Shown here piece by piece: positions 26,589 to 35,553 of a stretch of DNA of 64,000 bases. The notes beneath the pieces are model-generated. The model made no database searches, had not been told where the DNA came from, and saw only the letters and a program-made list of their open reading frames with translations. Position numbers and translations under genes: made by a program. Every line of letters begins with the position of its first letter. Position 1 is the stretch's first letter. The stretch comes from Gordonia spumicola (GTDB lineage: Bacteria > Actinomycetota > Actinomycetes > Mycobacteriales > Mycobacteriaceae): positions 124,001 to 188,000 of the forward strand of contig NZ_BJOV01000003.1 of NCBI RefSeq assembly GCF_009932475.1, read 5' to 3'.

Positions 26589-27862
26589 GCACTGCAATGA
26601 AGGCGGGCAGCCGCAGCTGGCTGACCCTGTTCACCGTCGCCTGGCTCGTCATCTGGATGGTCCAGCTGACCCCGCTGCAACTGCTGCTTCCCCTCCAGCT
26701 CGACCAGGAGAACTCGCAGGGCGGCGACGAATGGATCCACACCGTCGTCATCTCCGGGCTGATCCTCGGCGCGGGCGGCCTCGCGGGCGTCATCGCGGGC
26801 CCGCTCGCCGGGGCGTGGTCGGACCGCACCGACAGTTCCCGTCTCCCGGCATGGCTCGGCGGACGACGCCGCGTGTGGTCGCTGATCGGCACCTGGCTGA
26901 TGGCGGTGTTCCTCGTCCTCGTCGGCGTCACCCACTCCACGTGGGTGATCGGTGCCGCGTGGATCGGCGTCTGCATCGGCGTCGGCGTCGCATCCGCGTC
27001 GTTCACCGCACTGATCGCCGACCAGCTGCCCGACGACCAGCGCGGCGCGGCGTCGGCGGCAGTCGGCGCGTCGCAGGCCCTCGGCATCGTCGTCGGAGTC
27101 GGCGCGATCGGCAGCCTCAACCTCGACCCGTGGGCCGGTTACCTGATCCTCGCCGTCCTCATCGCCGTCGTCGGCACCTGGGCCACCCTGGTGCTGCCCG
27201 ACCCGCCGGTCGACGTGACCGCCGCCCGGGCCACCCTCGATCCGACCCGTGGCCGGTGGGAATCGTTCCGCGACAAGGACTTCTCGTGGATGCTCGCGGG
27301 TCGCTTCGTCGCCAACGTCGGAAACGCGCTCGGCACGTCGCTGTTCCTGTTCTTCCTGCTGTACGGCCTGAACCAGGACAAGGACACCGCCGAAGGGAAC
27401 TTGATCCTTCTCGTGGTGGTCTACACCGTGTTCGTGGTGATCGCGTCGATCATCGCCGGGTCGCTCGCCGACCGCGGCTGGGACCGGCGCGGCCTGACGA
27501 TCGTGTCGGCTCTCGTCCAGTCGCTCTCCGGACTGATCATCGTGATCAGCCCGACGTTCACCGCGACCATGATCGGCGCGGCGTTCATGGGTGTCGGCTA
27601 CGGCGCGTTCTCGACCGTCGGCCTCGCCTACGCCACGGACCTCCTGCCCCACGAGGACGACCACGGCCGCGACCTCGGCATCGTCAACACCACCGCGGCC
27701 CTCGGTCAGCTCGTCGGCCCCGTCCTCGGTGCGGGCCTCGTGTCGCTGGTCGGCGGATTCTGGCTGGTGTTCTTCATGGGCTTCGTCCTGTCGATCGTCG
27801 GGGGTCTGATGACGCTGGGTGCCCGCAAGGTTCCGGCGGTCACTAGAATCAGTTCCACCTGA
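26585..27862 (+). CDS. MFS transporter
   Basis: A 425-residue membrane protein with about twelve predicted transmembrane segments in two halves. The loop between helices 2 and 3 carries a GPLAGAWSDRT motif, the MFS motif A. The central loop holds TRGRWESFRDKDFSWMLAGRFV. The GTG at 26585 overlaps the glucosidase stop; an ATG four codons later is also possible. Coupling to a beta-glucosidase suggests uptake of a glycoside or export of its sugar or aglycone, but the substrate cannot be read from sequence. Confidence 0.85.
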   Translation: MSTAMKAGSRSWLTLFTVAWLVIWMVQLTPLQLLLPLQLDQENSQGGDEWIHTVVISGLILGAGGLAGVIAGPLAGAWSDRTDSSRLPAWLGGRRRVWSLIGTWLMAVFLVLVGVTHSTWVIGAAWIGVCIGVGVASASFTALIADQLPDDQRGAASAAVGASQALGIVVGVGAIGSLNLDPWAGYLILAVLIAVVGTWATLVLPDPPVDVTAARATLDPTRGRWESFRDKDFSWMLAGRFVANVGNALGTSLFLFFLLYGLNQDKDTAEGNLILLVVVYTVFVVIASIIAGSLADRGWDRRGLTIVSALVQSLSGLIIVISPTFTATMIGAAFMGVGYGAFSTVGLAYATDLLPHEDDHGRDLGIVNTTAALGQLVGPVLGAGLVSLVGGFWLVFFMGFVLSIVGGLMTLGARKVPAVTRISST

Positions 27863-27914
27863 CGGCCGTCGATCGACCGGACAGACGACAACACTTGAGC
27901 TCTACAGAAGGACG

Positions 27915-29033
27915 ATGCACGTGGCGACACTGGTGACACCCTCGGGACATCCGAATGTGGCGATGCTAGGCATCGGCGCCTACCGCCCCTCCCGGGTCGT
28001 GACCAACGACGAATTGTGCACCGTTCTCGACTCGTCGGATCAGTGGATCTACGAGCGCAGCGGCATCCGCAGTCGTCGATGGATCAGTGGTGACGAGACG
28101 ATGCGGTCGATGTCGGCGGCGGCCGCCGAACGCGCCATCGTCAACTCCGGCGTCGACCGCGAGAAGATCGACATGCTGATCCTCGCCGCCAGCAGCTGGC
28201 CGTACAACGTTCCGCACGGCGCACCGATCATCGCGTCCGACATCGGCATCAACGGCATCCCCGCGTTCGACGTGTCGGCCGGTTGCGGCGGCTTCGGTTA
28301 CGCCCTCGGCGTCGCGGCCGACGCGATCCGCGCGGGCAGTGCAACCTACGTCGTCGTGATCGGGGCCGAGACGATGTCCGTCGGCCTCGACGTGACCGAC
28401 CGCGGCACCGGCTTCATCTTCGGTGACGGCGCGGGAGCCGTGGTCGTCGGCCCGAGCGAGGTCAACGGCATCTCGAAGATGGTGTCGGGCAGCGACGGCG
28501 ACAACGCCGACGCGATCATCCAGAACATCAACACCGTCGACTACATGGCCCGCTCGGTCGACTACCAGGGCAAGGACCCGGAGACCGATCCCGTCGGTCG
28601 CATGGTGATCCACATGGAGGGCCCGAAGGTGTTCCGCTGGGCCGCCATCACCCTCCCGAAGGCGCTGACCGCCATGCTCACCGAGTCGGGCGCCGGTGTC
28701 GACGACATCGAGGTGTTCATCCCGCATCAGGCGAACGCCCGCATCAACGACCTGATGAAGAAGAACCTCGGCTTCCCCGACGAGCTGCCGATGGCGAACG
28801 ACATCGAGACCACCGGCAACACGTCGGCGGCGTCGATCCCCCTCGCGATGGAGGAGATGCTCGCCACCGGCAAGGCCAAGGGCGGCGAGACCGCGCTGAT
28901 CCTCGGCTTCGGCGCGGGCCTGAGCTACGCGGGCGGCGTCGTCACGATGCCCCCCGCACCGAAGGTCACGAGCTTCGACGGTCTCGGCGACGCCGCCGCG
29001 GGCCCCCTCGCCAAGCATCTGCGCCTGCCGTAG
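27915..29033 (+). CDS. Beta-ketoacyl-ACP synthase III (KAS III) homologue 1
   Basis: A 372-residue thiolase-fold enzyme. The KAS III triad is complete: Cys124 in SAGCGGFGYA, His271 in IPHQANARI and Asn302 in [18 protein letters not shown] is also typical. It has a C-terminal extension of about 25 residues beyond the usual FabH end. AGAAGGA precedes the ATG. KAS III enzymes condense an acyl-CoA starter with malonyl-ACP, or in secondary metabolism transfer or condense other acyl groups. A close paralogue lies 2 kb downstream beyond an ABC exporter, so one of them may serve a specialised role. No gene symbol is given because it is unclear which is the housekeeping fabH. Confidence 0.85.
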   Translation: MHVATLVTPSGHPNVAMLGIGAYRPSRVVTNDELCTVLDSSDQWIYERSGIRSRRWISGDETMRSMSAAAAERAIVNSGVDREKIDMLILAASSWPYNVPHGAPIIASDIGINGIPAFDVSAGCGGFGYALGVAADAIRAGSATYVVVIGAETMSVGLDVTDRGTGFIFGDGAGAVVVGPSEVNGISKMVSGSDGDNADAIIQNINTVDYMARSVDYQGKDPETDPVGRMVIHMEGPKVFRWAAITLPKALTAMLTESGAGVDDIEVFIPHQANARINDLMKKNLGFPDELPMANDIETTGNTSAASIPLAMEEMLATGKAKGGETALILGFGAGLSYAGGVVTMPPAPKVTSFDGLGDAAAGPLAKHLRLP

Positions 29034-29047
29034 GCGTTGACGCGGTA

Positions 29048-29106
29048 GACCTTTCGACGCTTCTATGTTGGCCCCCGTCCGTTGAGCGGGTGGGGGTCGA
29101 AAGGTC
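29048..29106. terminator. Bidirectional terminator with nested inverted repeats
   Basis: Between the convergent KAS III and ABC permease genes lies a hairpin at 29072-29096 with CCCCC/GGGGG outer arms and CCG/CGG inner pairs. It is enclosed by a second perfect 11-bp inverted repeat, GACCTTTCGAC (29048-29058) and GTCGAAAGGTC (29096-29106). The outer right arm overlaps the permease stop codon. The TTGAG...GTCGAAA wording resembles the dispersed repeats found elsewhere in the window. Confidence 0.65.
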
Positions 29107-29866
29107 AGGCGTTCTCCTTGCGGAACACCGACGTCCCCCACCAGGCGGCGAGCGCCGAGAGGACGATCGCCGCGAGGAGTCCCCACAGGACCGTCGTGGT
29201 CATGACGTCGCCGAGGAACGACGAGCGGACCGCGTCGGTGATCCACCGGAACGGGATGAAGTCGCTGATCCGCTTGAGCCAGTCCGGGCCGATCGTCATC
29301 GGCAGCAAGATGCCCGACAACAGCAGGATCGGCATCATCACCATGTTGATGACGGGGGCCATGACGTCTTCGCTCTTGGTGGTGAGGGCGAGGGCGTTCG
29401 ACGCCGCGGCACACGCTCCGCCGACGAGCAGCGTGATGACGAGCCCGACGATCACGCCGCCGATCGACCCGCGCATTCCCATCGCGAAGCCGAGGCCGAT
29501 CAGGATCAACGCCTGGACCAGCAGTTGCAGCAGGTCGCGCAGGATGCGTCCGAACAGCAGCGCCGTGCGGCTCGCGGGCGTCACCCGTTCGGCCTCGATG
29601 ACTCCCTCACGCCATTCGCCGATGAGGCTGAAGCCCGCGAACATGGCGCCGAAGATGCCGAGCTGCACGAGGAGTCCGGGGACGAAGAACGTGTACGCGT
29701 TGTCGCCGGCGCCGGGGAACTGACTCACGAGGGGTTTGAGCAGCGGACCGAACAGCAGCAGGTACATGACCGGCTGCATGATGCCGATCAGCACCCATGC
29801 GGGGTTGCGCAGGTTCATCCGCAGCTGCCTGCGGAAGACGATGTACGACTCGGTGAAGAACCTCAT
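29105..29866 (-). CDS. ABC-2 type exporter permease (DrrB-like)
   Basis: A 253-residue membrane protein with six predicted transmembrane segments and the ABC-2 permease pattern (FRRQLRMNLRNPAWVLIGIMQPVMYLLLFGPLL at the N-terminus). The true start is the ATG at 29866, which overlaps the stop of the ATPase gene (TGATG). It forms the channel of a drug/lipid exporter of the daunorubicin-resistance (DrrAB) type together with the upstream ATPase. The substrate is unknown. Two KAS III genes flank the pair, which would fit export of an acylated metabolite. Confidence 0.88.
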   Translation of the reverse strand: MRFFTESYIVFRRQLRMNLRNPAWVLIGIMQPVMYLLLFGPLLKPLVSQFPGAGDNAYTFFVPGLLVQLGIFGAMFAGFSLIGEWREGVIEAERVTPASRTALLFGRILRDLLQLLVQALILIGLGFAMGMRGSIGGVIVGLVITLLVGGACAAASNALALTTKSEDVMAPVINMVMMPILLLSGILLPMTIGPDWLKRISDFIPFRWITDAVRSSFLGDVMTTTVLWGLLAAIVLSALAAWWGTSVFRKENA

Positions 29867-30864
29867 CACGCGATCTCCTTGTCGGGCTGGGCGGTGTCCG
29901 GCGTCGACGTCTCGTCGCGCAGGGATCGACCGGTGAGGGTGAGGAACACGTCGTCGAGCGTCGGTTTGACGATCTCGATGGAGTCGAGCGTCGCGCCGCG
30001 CGCCTCCAGGTCGCGCAGCAGCCCTGGCACGATCCGCGCCGAACCGCGCACACGGGCGCTCACGGCGGCCCCGTCGACGACGACGTCCGAGCCGATGTCG
30101 CCGAGGGCCGTCGCGACGTTCGGGACGTGTGCGGCGTCCGCGAACTCGAGCCGGACGAGATCGCCCGACACCTGCGACTTCAGGTTGTCCGGCGTGTCGG
30201 CCGCGACGATCCGGCCGTTGTCGATGATGAGGATGCGGTCCGACAGCGCGTCGGCCTCGTCGAGGTAGTGCGTGGTCAGGAAGACCGTCGCGCCCCGCTC
30301 CGTGCGGAGCCTGGCTATGTGCTCCCACAGGTTGGCGCGGGCCTGCGGGTCGAGTCCGGTGGTCGGCTCGTCGAGGAAGACGAGAGTCGGATCGTGGATG
30401 AGACCCATGACGATGTCGAGGCGGCGCTTCTGCCCGCCGGACATGTTCTTCGGCATGCGGTCCCACAGTCCGTCGAGCTGCAGATCGTCGAACAGTTGCT
30501 TGCCGCGCGCGACGGCGTCGCGCCTGCTCATGCCGTACAGCTGGCCGTGGTCGCTGACCTCGTCGCCCGCGAGGGCCTGCGAGAACGTCGACCCGGCCTG
30601 CGACACGTACCCGATGCTGCGGCGGACCTGCACGGACTGTGTGAGAACGTCGTAGCCGTTCACCGTCGCCGTCCCCGAGGTGGGACGCAGGAGGGTGGTG
30701 AGCATGCGCAGGGTGGTCGTCTTGCCCGCGCCGTTTGGACCGAGGAAGCCGACGACCTCGCCTTCGGCGATGTCGAGGTCGACCCCGTCGACCGCGCGGA
30801 CCTCCTTCGTCTGTTTTCCTCTGCCCGTCGTGAAGGTCTGAACCAGACCTCTCGCGTGAATCAT
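29866..30864 (-). CDS. ABC exporter ATP-binding protein (DrrA-like)
   Basis: A 332-residue ATPase from the ATG at 30864, preceded by GAGG. Walker A is GPNGAGKTTT, the signature is MSGGQKRRLD, Walker B is LVFLDEPTTGLD and the switch histidine lies in FLTTHYLDEAD. The C-terminal 90 residues form the regulatory domain typical of DrrA-type proteins (SIEIVKPTLDDVFLTLTGR). It energises the permease encoded directly downstream. It is transcribed divergently from the second KAS III gene, with a 166-bp shared regulatory gap. Confidence 0.9.
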   Translation of the reverse strand: MIHARGLVQTFTTGRGKQTKEVRAVDGVDLDIAEGEVVGFLGPNGAGKTTTLRMLTTLLRPTSGTATVNGYDVLTQSVQVRRSIGYVSQAGSTFSQALAGDEVSDHGQLYGMSRRDAVARGKQLFDDLQLDGLWDRMPKNMSGGQKRRLDIVMGLIHDPTLVFLDEPTTGLDPQARANLWEHIARLRTERGATVFLTTHYLDEADALSDRILIIDNGRIVAADTPDNLKSQVSGDLVRLEFADAAHVPNVATALGDIGSDVVVDGAAVSARVRGSARIVPGLLRDLEARGATLDSIEIVKPTLDDVFLTLTGRSLRDETSTPDTAQPDKEIA

Positions 30865-31030
30865 TTCCAAGCGCCTCACTGTCGTCCGTTCGATGCAGTC
30901 AGGTTTACCCGAAGGGTCCGACAATTCGCAGCGCGTCCACACCGACGCCGGATGAATACTTCCCGGTAACCGGCGTCACATGAGAGCGTGGATCTTCGAG
31001 AGGCGAGATCAGCATCGAAGGAGTGCGCTC

Positions 31031-32050
31031 ATGGTGGACCTTCACGAGGCCGTCGGCGTCAAGAACATCGGAATGCTCGGGATCGGGGCCTACCGGCCCG
31101 AGCGAGTGGTCACGAACGACGAGATCTGTCGGAACATCGACTCGTCGGACGAGTGGATCTTCACGCGGACGGGCATCAAGTCGCGCCGGTTCGCGCGCCG
31201 CGACGAGACCGTCGTCGAGATGGGCGTCAACGCCGGACGGACGGCGATCGCGAACGCACTGCTGTCGCCGTCGGACATCGACGCGGTGATCCTCGCGACC
31301 AACACGCACCTGCTGCTGACCCCGGCCGGGGCGGTGAAGCTCGCGACCGAGCTCGGCGCGAACGGCGTCCCGGCGTTCGACGTGACCGTCGGTTGCGCGG
31401 GCTTCGGGTACGCGATGTCGTTGGCGGCCGACATGGTCCGCGGCGGAAGCGCGACCCACGTGCTCGTCGTCGGCGCCGAGCAGCTGTCGGTGGCGCTCGA
31501 CATGACCGACCGAGGCAACTGCTTCATCTTCGGCGACGGCGCGGGCGCCGTGGTGGTCGGCCCGACGGAACGCCAGGGCCTCGGCCCCGTGGTGTGGGGC
31601 AGCGACGGCACCCAGTACGACGCGATCCGTCAGGACATCGACTGGATCGAGTACATGGACTCCGACGATCACGCCAAGCGCCCCTACCTGCGCCTGGAGG
31701 GGACCGCCGTGTTCCGCTGGGCTGCGTTCGAGATGGGCAAGGCCGCGCAGCGCGCGCTCGACGTCGCGAAGGTCGACGCCTCCGAGATCGACGTCTTCGT
31801 CCCCCATCAGGCCAATTCCCGGATCAACGATCTTCTCGCCCGCAGCCTCAAGTTCCCGGAGACGACGCGCGTCGCGAACGACATCGAGAACACCGGCAAC
31901 ACCTCTGCGGCGTCGATCCCGCTCGCGATGGAACAGATGCTGTCGACCGGGCAGGCCAAGCCCGGCGACACGGCGCTGCTGCTCGGCTACGGCGCAGGAC
32001 TGTCGTACGCGGCGCAGGTCGTCACCATGCCGCCCATTCCGTTCGAGTGA
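31031..32050 (+). CDS. Beta-ketoacyl-ACP synthase III (KAS III) homologue 2
   Basis: A 339-residue paralogue of the gene at 27915. The two share long phrases such as MLGIGAYRP-x-RVVTNDE, TDRG[16 protein letters not shown] and [12 protein letters not shown]. The triad is Cys122 (VGCAGFGYA), His259 (VPHQANSRI) and Asn290. The ATG at 31031 is preceded by GAAGGAG and matches the domain start better than the ATG at 30980. The length is that of ordinary FabH. It is encoded divergently from the DrrAB-type exporter. Confidence 0.86.
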   Translation: MVDLHEAVGVKNIGMLGIGAYRPERVVTNDEICRNIDSSDEWIFTRTGIKSRRFARRDETVVEMGVNAGRTAIANALLSPSDIDAVILATNTHLLLTPAGAVKLATELGANGVPAFDVTVGCAGFGYAMSLAADMVRGGSATHVLVVGAEQLSVALDMTDRGNCFIFGDGAGAVVVGPTERQGLGPVVWGSDGTQYDAIRQDIDWIEYMDSDDHAKRPYLRLEGTAVFRWAAFEMGKAAQRALDVAKVDASEIDVFVPHQANSRINDLLARSLKFPETTRVANDIENTGNTSAASIPLAMEQMLSTGQAKPGDTALLLGYGAGLSYAAQVVTMPPIPFE

Positions 32051-32123
32051 CGGCGCCCGCCACTACCCTGTAGAAGACCGGCGCCGCAGGCGGGCGACGG
32101 ACAGGGGCGAGAGGTGTGTGCGA

Positions 32124-33170
32124 ATGGCTGACAGCAGGGTCGGTTCCGGCCCGTCGACGCTGATCCCGTCGGTGGAACTCGATCGGTCCAACCGGGCCGA
32201 ACTGGAGACCGAGGCCGCCCGAGCCCGGACCGCGGGCGACGAGCGTCGACTGTCGGAACTGCGCGCGATCACCGACGCGATCATCGGCGACGACGTGTTC
32301 GTCCTCGAGTTCGACGCGCGCGACAAACAGGCGCACGTGGTGATCGCGCTCGGCGATCCCGACACCGCCGACCGCATCGCCGTGACCGTCCCGGGGATGG
32401 GCAGCACCACGGAACGGTCGGTCGGCGGCATGGTCAACGAGGCCGGGCTCCTCCGCAACGAGGCCCACCGCCAGCTGGCTCTCATCGACGGCGACGACGC
32501 GCCGAAGGTCGCGGCCATCGCATGGATCGGCTATCAGACGCCTGGCAATCCGTTCCTCGGTTTCGACCGCAGAGATCCGCACAGCTGGATGCCGTTCGTC
32601 CGGTCCGGACTTCAGGTGATGAGCCGACACCGCGCCCGACGCGGCGCTCCCCGGCTGGCGGCCTTCCTGACCCGGATCAAGCGACGCACACCGGACACCC
32701 AGCTCGTCCTGCTCGGCCACTCATACGGTTCACTCTGCTCGTCGTACGCCCTGCAACGACTCCGCGGGCGGCCGGCCCTCGACGGCAGGCCGATAGTCGA
32801 CCGCGCCGCGTTCTACGGCTCGCCCGGACTGGCGATCCGCGACGTCGAACAGCTCGGACTCGCGCCCGGCAGCGTCTACTACCTCAGCGCACCGAACGAT
32901 CCGGTGTCGAACCGGATCGCGAACTGGGCGCCGTGGCGCGGCTGGGGCGCGCGGCCGTCCAAGGTCGGCATGACCCGCCTGAGCACGGAGGCGGGCGTCG
33001 ACCGGACCGGCGTGCAGCGCGTCCGCGTGGAAGGGCACGCCGACTACGGCCGCAGCGAGGACAACGGCGCGAAACGGAACGTTGTACGGATGTCCGGCTA
33101 CAACATCGCGGCCGTCGTCGCGGGCATCGAGGCGAACGAGATCCTCATCGGACCGCGGTCGTACCGGTAG
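32124..33170 (+). CDS. DUF1023-type alpha/beta hydrolase
   Basis: A 348-residue protein. It has an alpha-helical N-terminal part and the DUF1023 hydrolase domain, with VTVPGMGSTT (about residues 87-96), the nucleophile Ser200 in LLGHSYGS and a late histidine in EGHADYGRSEDN. The family is abundant in mycolic-acid actinobacteria and its substrates are mostly unknown. GAGAGG lies upstream of the ATG at 32124; a GTG two codons earlier is possible. No signal peptide is visible. Confidence 0.8.
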   Translation: MADSRVGSGPSTLIPSVELDRSNRAELETEAARARTAGDERRLSELRAITDAIIGDDVFVLEFDARDKQAHVVIALGDPDTADRIAVTVPGMGSTTERSVGGMVNEAGLLRNEAHRQLALIDGDDAPKVAAIAWIGYQTPGNPFLGFDRRDPHSWMPFVRSGLQVMSRHRARRGAPRLAAFLTRIKRRTPDTQLVLLGHSYGSLCSSYALQRLRGRPALDGRPIVDRAAFYGSPGLAIRDVEQLGLAPGSVYYLSAPNDPVSNRIANWAPWRGWGARPSKVGMTRLSTEAGVDRTGVQRVRVEGHADYGRSEDNGAKRNVVRMSGYNIAAVVAGIEANEILIGPRSYR

Positions 33171-33230
33171 CGGCCCTCGTGCGCCGCCGCCCTTTTGCCG
33201 CCGCCGCCCGCGGACCGATAGCGTGGACGG

Positions 33231-34844
33231 GTGAGTTCCGAGGTCATCGGGCGCGAGGTCACGCGCCGTCGTACGTTCGCCATCATCTCCCATCCCGACG
33301 CGGGCAAGTCGACGATGACCGAGGCCCTGGCGTTGCACGCCCGCATGATCAGCGAGGCCGGAGCCGTGCACGGCAAGGGCGGCCGCCGCTCCACCGTGTC
33401 GGACTGGATGGAGATGGAGAAGGCCCGCGGCATCTCTGTCAGCTCCACGGCCCTGCAGTTCAAGTACGCGTGCGAAGCGACGAACGACGACAAGGACTTC
33501 CCGCACGTCATCAACCTCGTCGACACGCCCGGTCACTCCGACTTCTCGGAGGACACCTACCGCGTGCTGACGGCGGTCGACGCGGCCGTCATGCTGATCG
33601 ACGCGGCCAAGGGCCTGGAGCCGCAGACGTTGAAGCTGTTCCAGGTGTGTCGGCACCGCGGCATCCCGGTGATCACCGTCATCAACAAGTGGGACCGCCC
33701 CGGTCAGACACCGCTCGAACTGATCGACGAGATCAGCGAGCGCATCGGCCTGATCCCGACTCCGCTGTACGTTCCGGTCGGCATCGCGGGCGATTTCCGC
33801 GGACTGATGGACCGTCGCACCGGCGAGTACGTGAAGTTCACGCGCACCGCGGGCGGCGCGAAGATCGCCCCCGAGACCCTGCTCGACGCCGATGCCGCAG
33901 CGGAAGCCGAGGGCGACGCGTGGACTGCGGCCGCCGAGGAGAGCGAACTGCTGTCCGAGATGGGCCAGGACCACGACCAGGAGATGTTCCTGGCGGGCCA
34001 GACGTCGCCGATGATCTTCACCTCCGCGATGCTGAACTTCGGCGTCCGACAGCTGTTGGAGGCGCTTGTCGAGTTCGCTCCCCCGCCGCGCGGACGCGAG
34101 TCGATCGACGGCGTGGCGCGCGAGGTGACCGACCCGTTCAGCGCCGTCGTCTTCAAGGTGCAGGCCGGCATGGACTCCAGCCACCGAGACCGGCTGGCCT
34201 ACATGCGGATCGTGTCGGGCGAGTTCGAGCGCGGCATGGTCGTCAACCATGCGCAGACCGGGAAGCCGTTCGCGACGAAGTACGCGCAGGCCGTGTTCGG
34301 GCGTGACCGTGCCACCGTCGACACCGCCTACCCCGGCGATGTCGTCGGCCTCGTCAACGCGATGGCCCTGGCGCCCGGCGACACCCTGTACCTCGATCCG
34401 AAGGTGCAGTACCCGCCGATCCCGTCGTTCGCACCCGAGCACTTCTCGTCGCTGCGGGTCACCACCGCCGACAAGTACAAGCAGTTCCGCAAGGCCATCG
34501 ACCAGCTCGACGCCGAGGGCGTCGTCCAGGTGCTGCGCAACGATCTGCGCGGTGACGCCTCGCCGGTGTTGGCCGCCGTCGGACCGATGCAGTTCGAGGT
34601 CGTCACGGCCCGCATGAAGGCCGAGTTCAACGTCGACACGATCATCGAGCCGCTCGGCTACTCGCTGGCGCGCCGCACCGACGAGGCGAGCGCGGTGGAA
34701 CTGAACCGCCAGCGCGGCGTCGAGGTGTTCACCCGCAGCGACGGTGCGATCCTCGCCCTGTTCAGCGACAAGTGGCGTCTGCAGTACATCGAGAAGGAGC
34801 ACAAGGATCTGCTTCTCGAGCCCCTCGTCGCCGCGGCCGACTGA
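33231..34844 (+). CDS. prfC: Peptide chain release factor 3
   Basis: A 537-residue translational GTPase of normal RF3 length with a GTG start. The GTP-binding motifs are present: P-loop SHPDAGKST (residues 20-28), DTPGH (98-102) and NKWD (152-155). Domain 2 and a C-terminal region with the RF3-type QFEVVTARMKAEFNVD phrase follow. RF3 recycles RF1/RF2 from the ribosome after peptide release. It is followed one base after its stop by the lipoprotein gene, so the two are probably co-transcribed. Confidence 0.95.
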   Translation: MSSEVIGREVTRRRTFAIISHPDAGKSTMTEALALHARMISEAGAVHGKGGRRSTVSDWMEMEKARGISVSSTALQFKYACEATNDDKDFPHVINLVDTPGHSDFSEDTYRVLTAVDAAVMLIDAAKGLEPQTLKLFQVCRHRGIPVITVINKWDRPGQTPLELIDEISERIGLIPTPLYVPVGIAGDFRGLMDRRTGEYVKFTRTAGGAKIAPETLLDADAAAEAEGDAWTAAAEESELLSEMGQDHDQEMFLAGQTSPMIFTSAMLNFGVRQLLEALVEFAPPPRGRESIDGVAREVTDPFSAVVFKVQAGMDSSHRDRLAYMRIVSGEFERGMVVNHAQTGKPFATKYAQAVFGRDRATVDTAYPGDVVGLVNAMALAPGDTLYLDPKVQYPPIPSFAPEHFSSLRVTTADKYKQFRKAIDQLDAEGVVQVLRNDLRGDASPVLAAVGPMQFEVVTARMKAEFNVDTIIEPLGYSLARRTDEASAVELNRQRGVEVFTRSDGAILALFSDKWRLQYIEKEHKDLLLEPLVAAAD

Positions 34845-34845
34845 C

Positions 34846-35472
34846 GTGCGCCGGGTCGCGGTCGTCGTCGGTGCGGCACTGCTCGTGGCCGGGTGCTCGA
34901 CGCCCGAGTCGGCCGAGCGTGCGCCGTCGCCGCCGCGCGCGAAACGGCTCGCGACATCGGCGTGCGACGAACCGTCGGCAACTGGGAAAGTCGAACGGCA
35001 GGGCTACGACCTGCGGTTCACCCGTGGATCGATGCGGGTCAAGGTGAGTCTCGCCGGTTCCGAGCAGTGCGTCGAGTTCGCGAAGTGGGGCGATCCGAAT
35101 CCGGAGGTCCCGCCGGACTCCCTGTTGTTCACATTCTCCGGCGGACGCGGCGATGGCGCTCAGCTCGAGTTCCTCAGCGTCGACCTCGCCGGCGGCAAAC
35201 TCCCCGACACCAGGCCGCTCGGCAAACTGAATCACCCGATCAACGCGACCGTCGGCGTCTCCATCGGCGGCACGTACTACACGTCGTCGACGTGCAGCCT
35301 CACGCTCACCTCGAGCAACGCCCACCGTGCCGCCGGGCGCTTCGACTGCCCGACCGCCGTCTCCCAGGCCGCGAACCCGCTCGACCCCTCGGACGACGTC
35401 TCCTACGACGACCCGTCCACCGCCCCGACCGCGACCACCGCCGCGCTCTCCGGTCGCTTCGACGTCCGCTGA
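34846..35472 (+). CDS. Putative lipoprotein of unknown function
   Basis: A 208-residue protein if translated from the GTG at 34846, immediately after the prfC stop. This start gives a clean lipoprotein signal peptide ending in the lipobox LVAGC with Cys17. The mature part has four further cysteines (SACDEPS, EQCVEF, STCSLTL and FDCPTA) and a beta-rich pattern. It looks like the envelope lipoproteins of unknown function (Lpq type) that are common in Mycobacteriales. It ends in a low-complexity Asp/Thr/Ala segment. Confidence 0.68.
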   Translation: MRRVAVVVGAALLVAGCSTPESAERAPSPPRAKRLATSACDEPSATGKVERQGYDLRFTRGSMRVKVSLAGSEQCVEFAKWGDPNPEVPPDSLLFTFSGGRGDGAQLEFLSVDLAGGKLPDTRPLGKLNHPINATVGVSIGGTYYTSSTCSLTLTSSNAHRAAGRFDCPTAVSQAANPLDPSDDVSYDDPSTAPTATTAALSGRFDVR

Positions 35473-35484
35473 GCGACCGCGCCC

Positions 35485-35546
35485 GGTCGTTGAGTTGAGC
35501 GAACGGGAACGGTACGCGCCAGCTGACGATCTCGACGACCGAAACG
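35485..35546. repeat. Imperfect inverted-repeat element GGTCGTTGAG...CTCGACGACC
   Basis: Terminal 10-bp arms at 35485-35494 and 35531-35540 match at nine positions when inverted. The internal sequence begins TTGAGCGAACGGGAACGG. It lies in the convergent gap between the lipoprotein gene and the AT-richer islet. It resembles the TTGAG...CGAAA dispersed repeats elsewhere in the window, though not as a close copy, and could also act as a terminator. Confidence 0.5.
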
Positions 35547-35553
35547 GATGAAG

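Noticed and set aside
32730-34802. Long open frame (690 codons) antisense to the DUF1023 and prfC genes
   Set aside because: High-GC DNA gives long antisense frames. The product is rich in Arg, Gly, Asp and His without domain pattern, and the plus strand holds clear genes.
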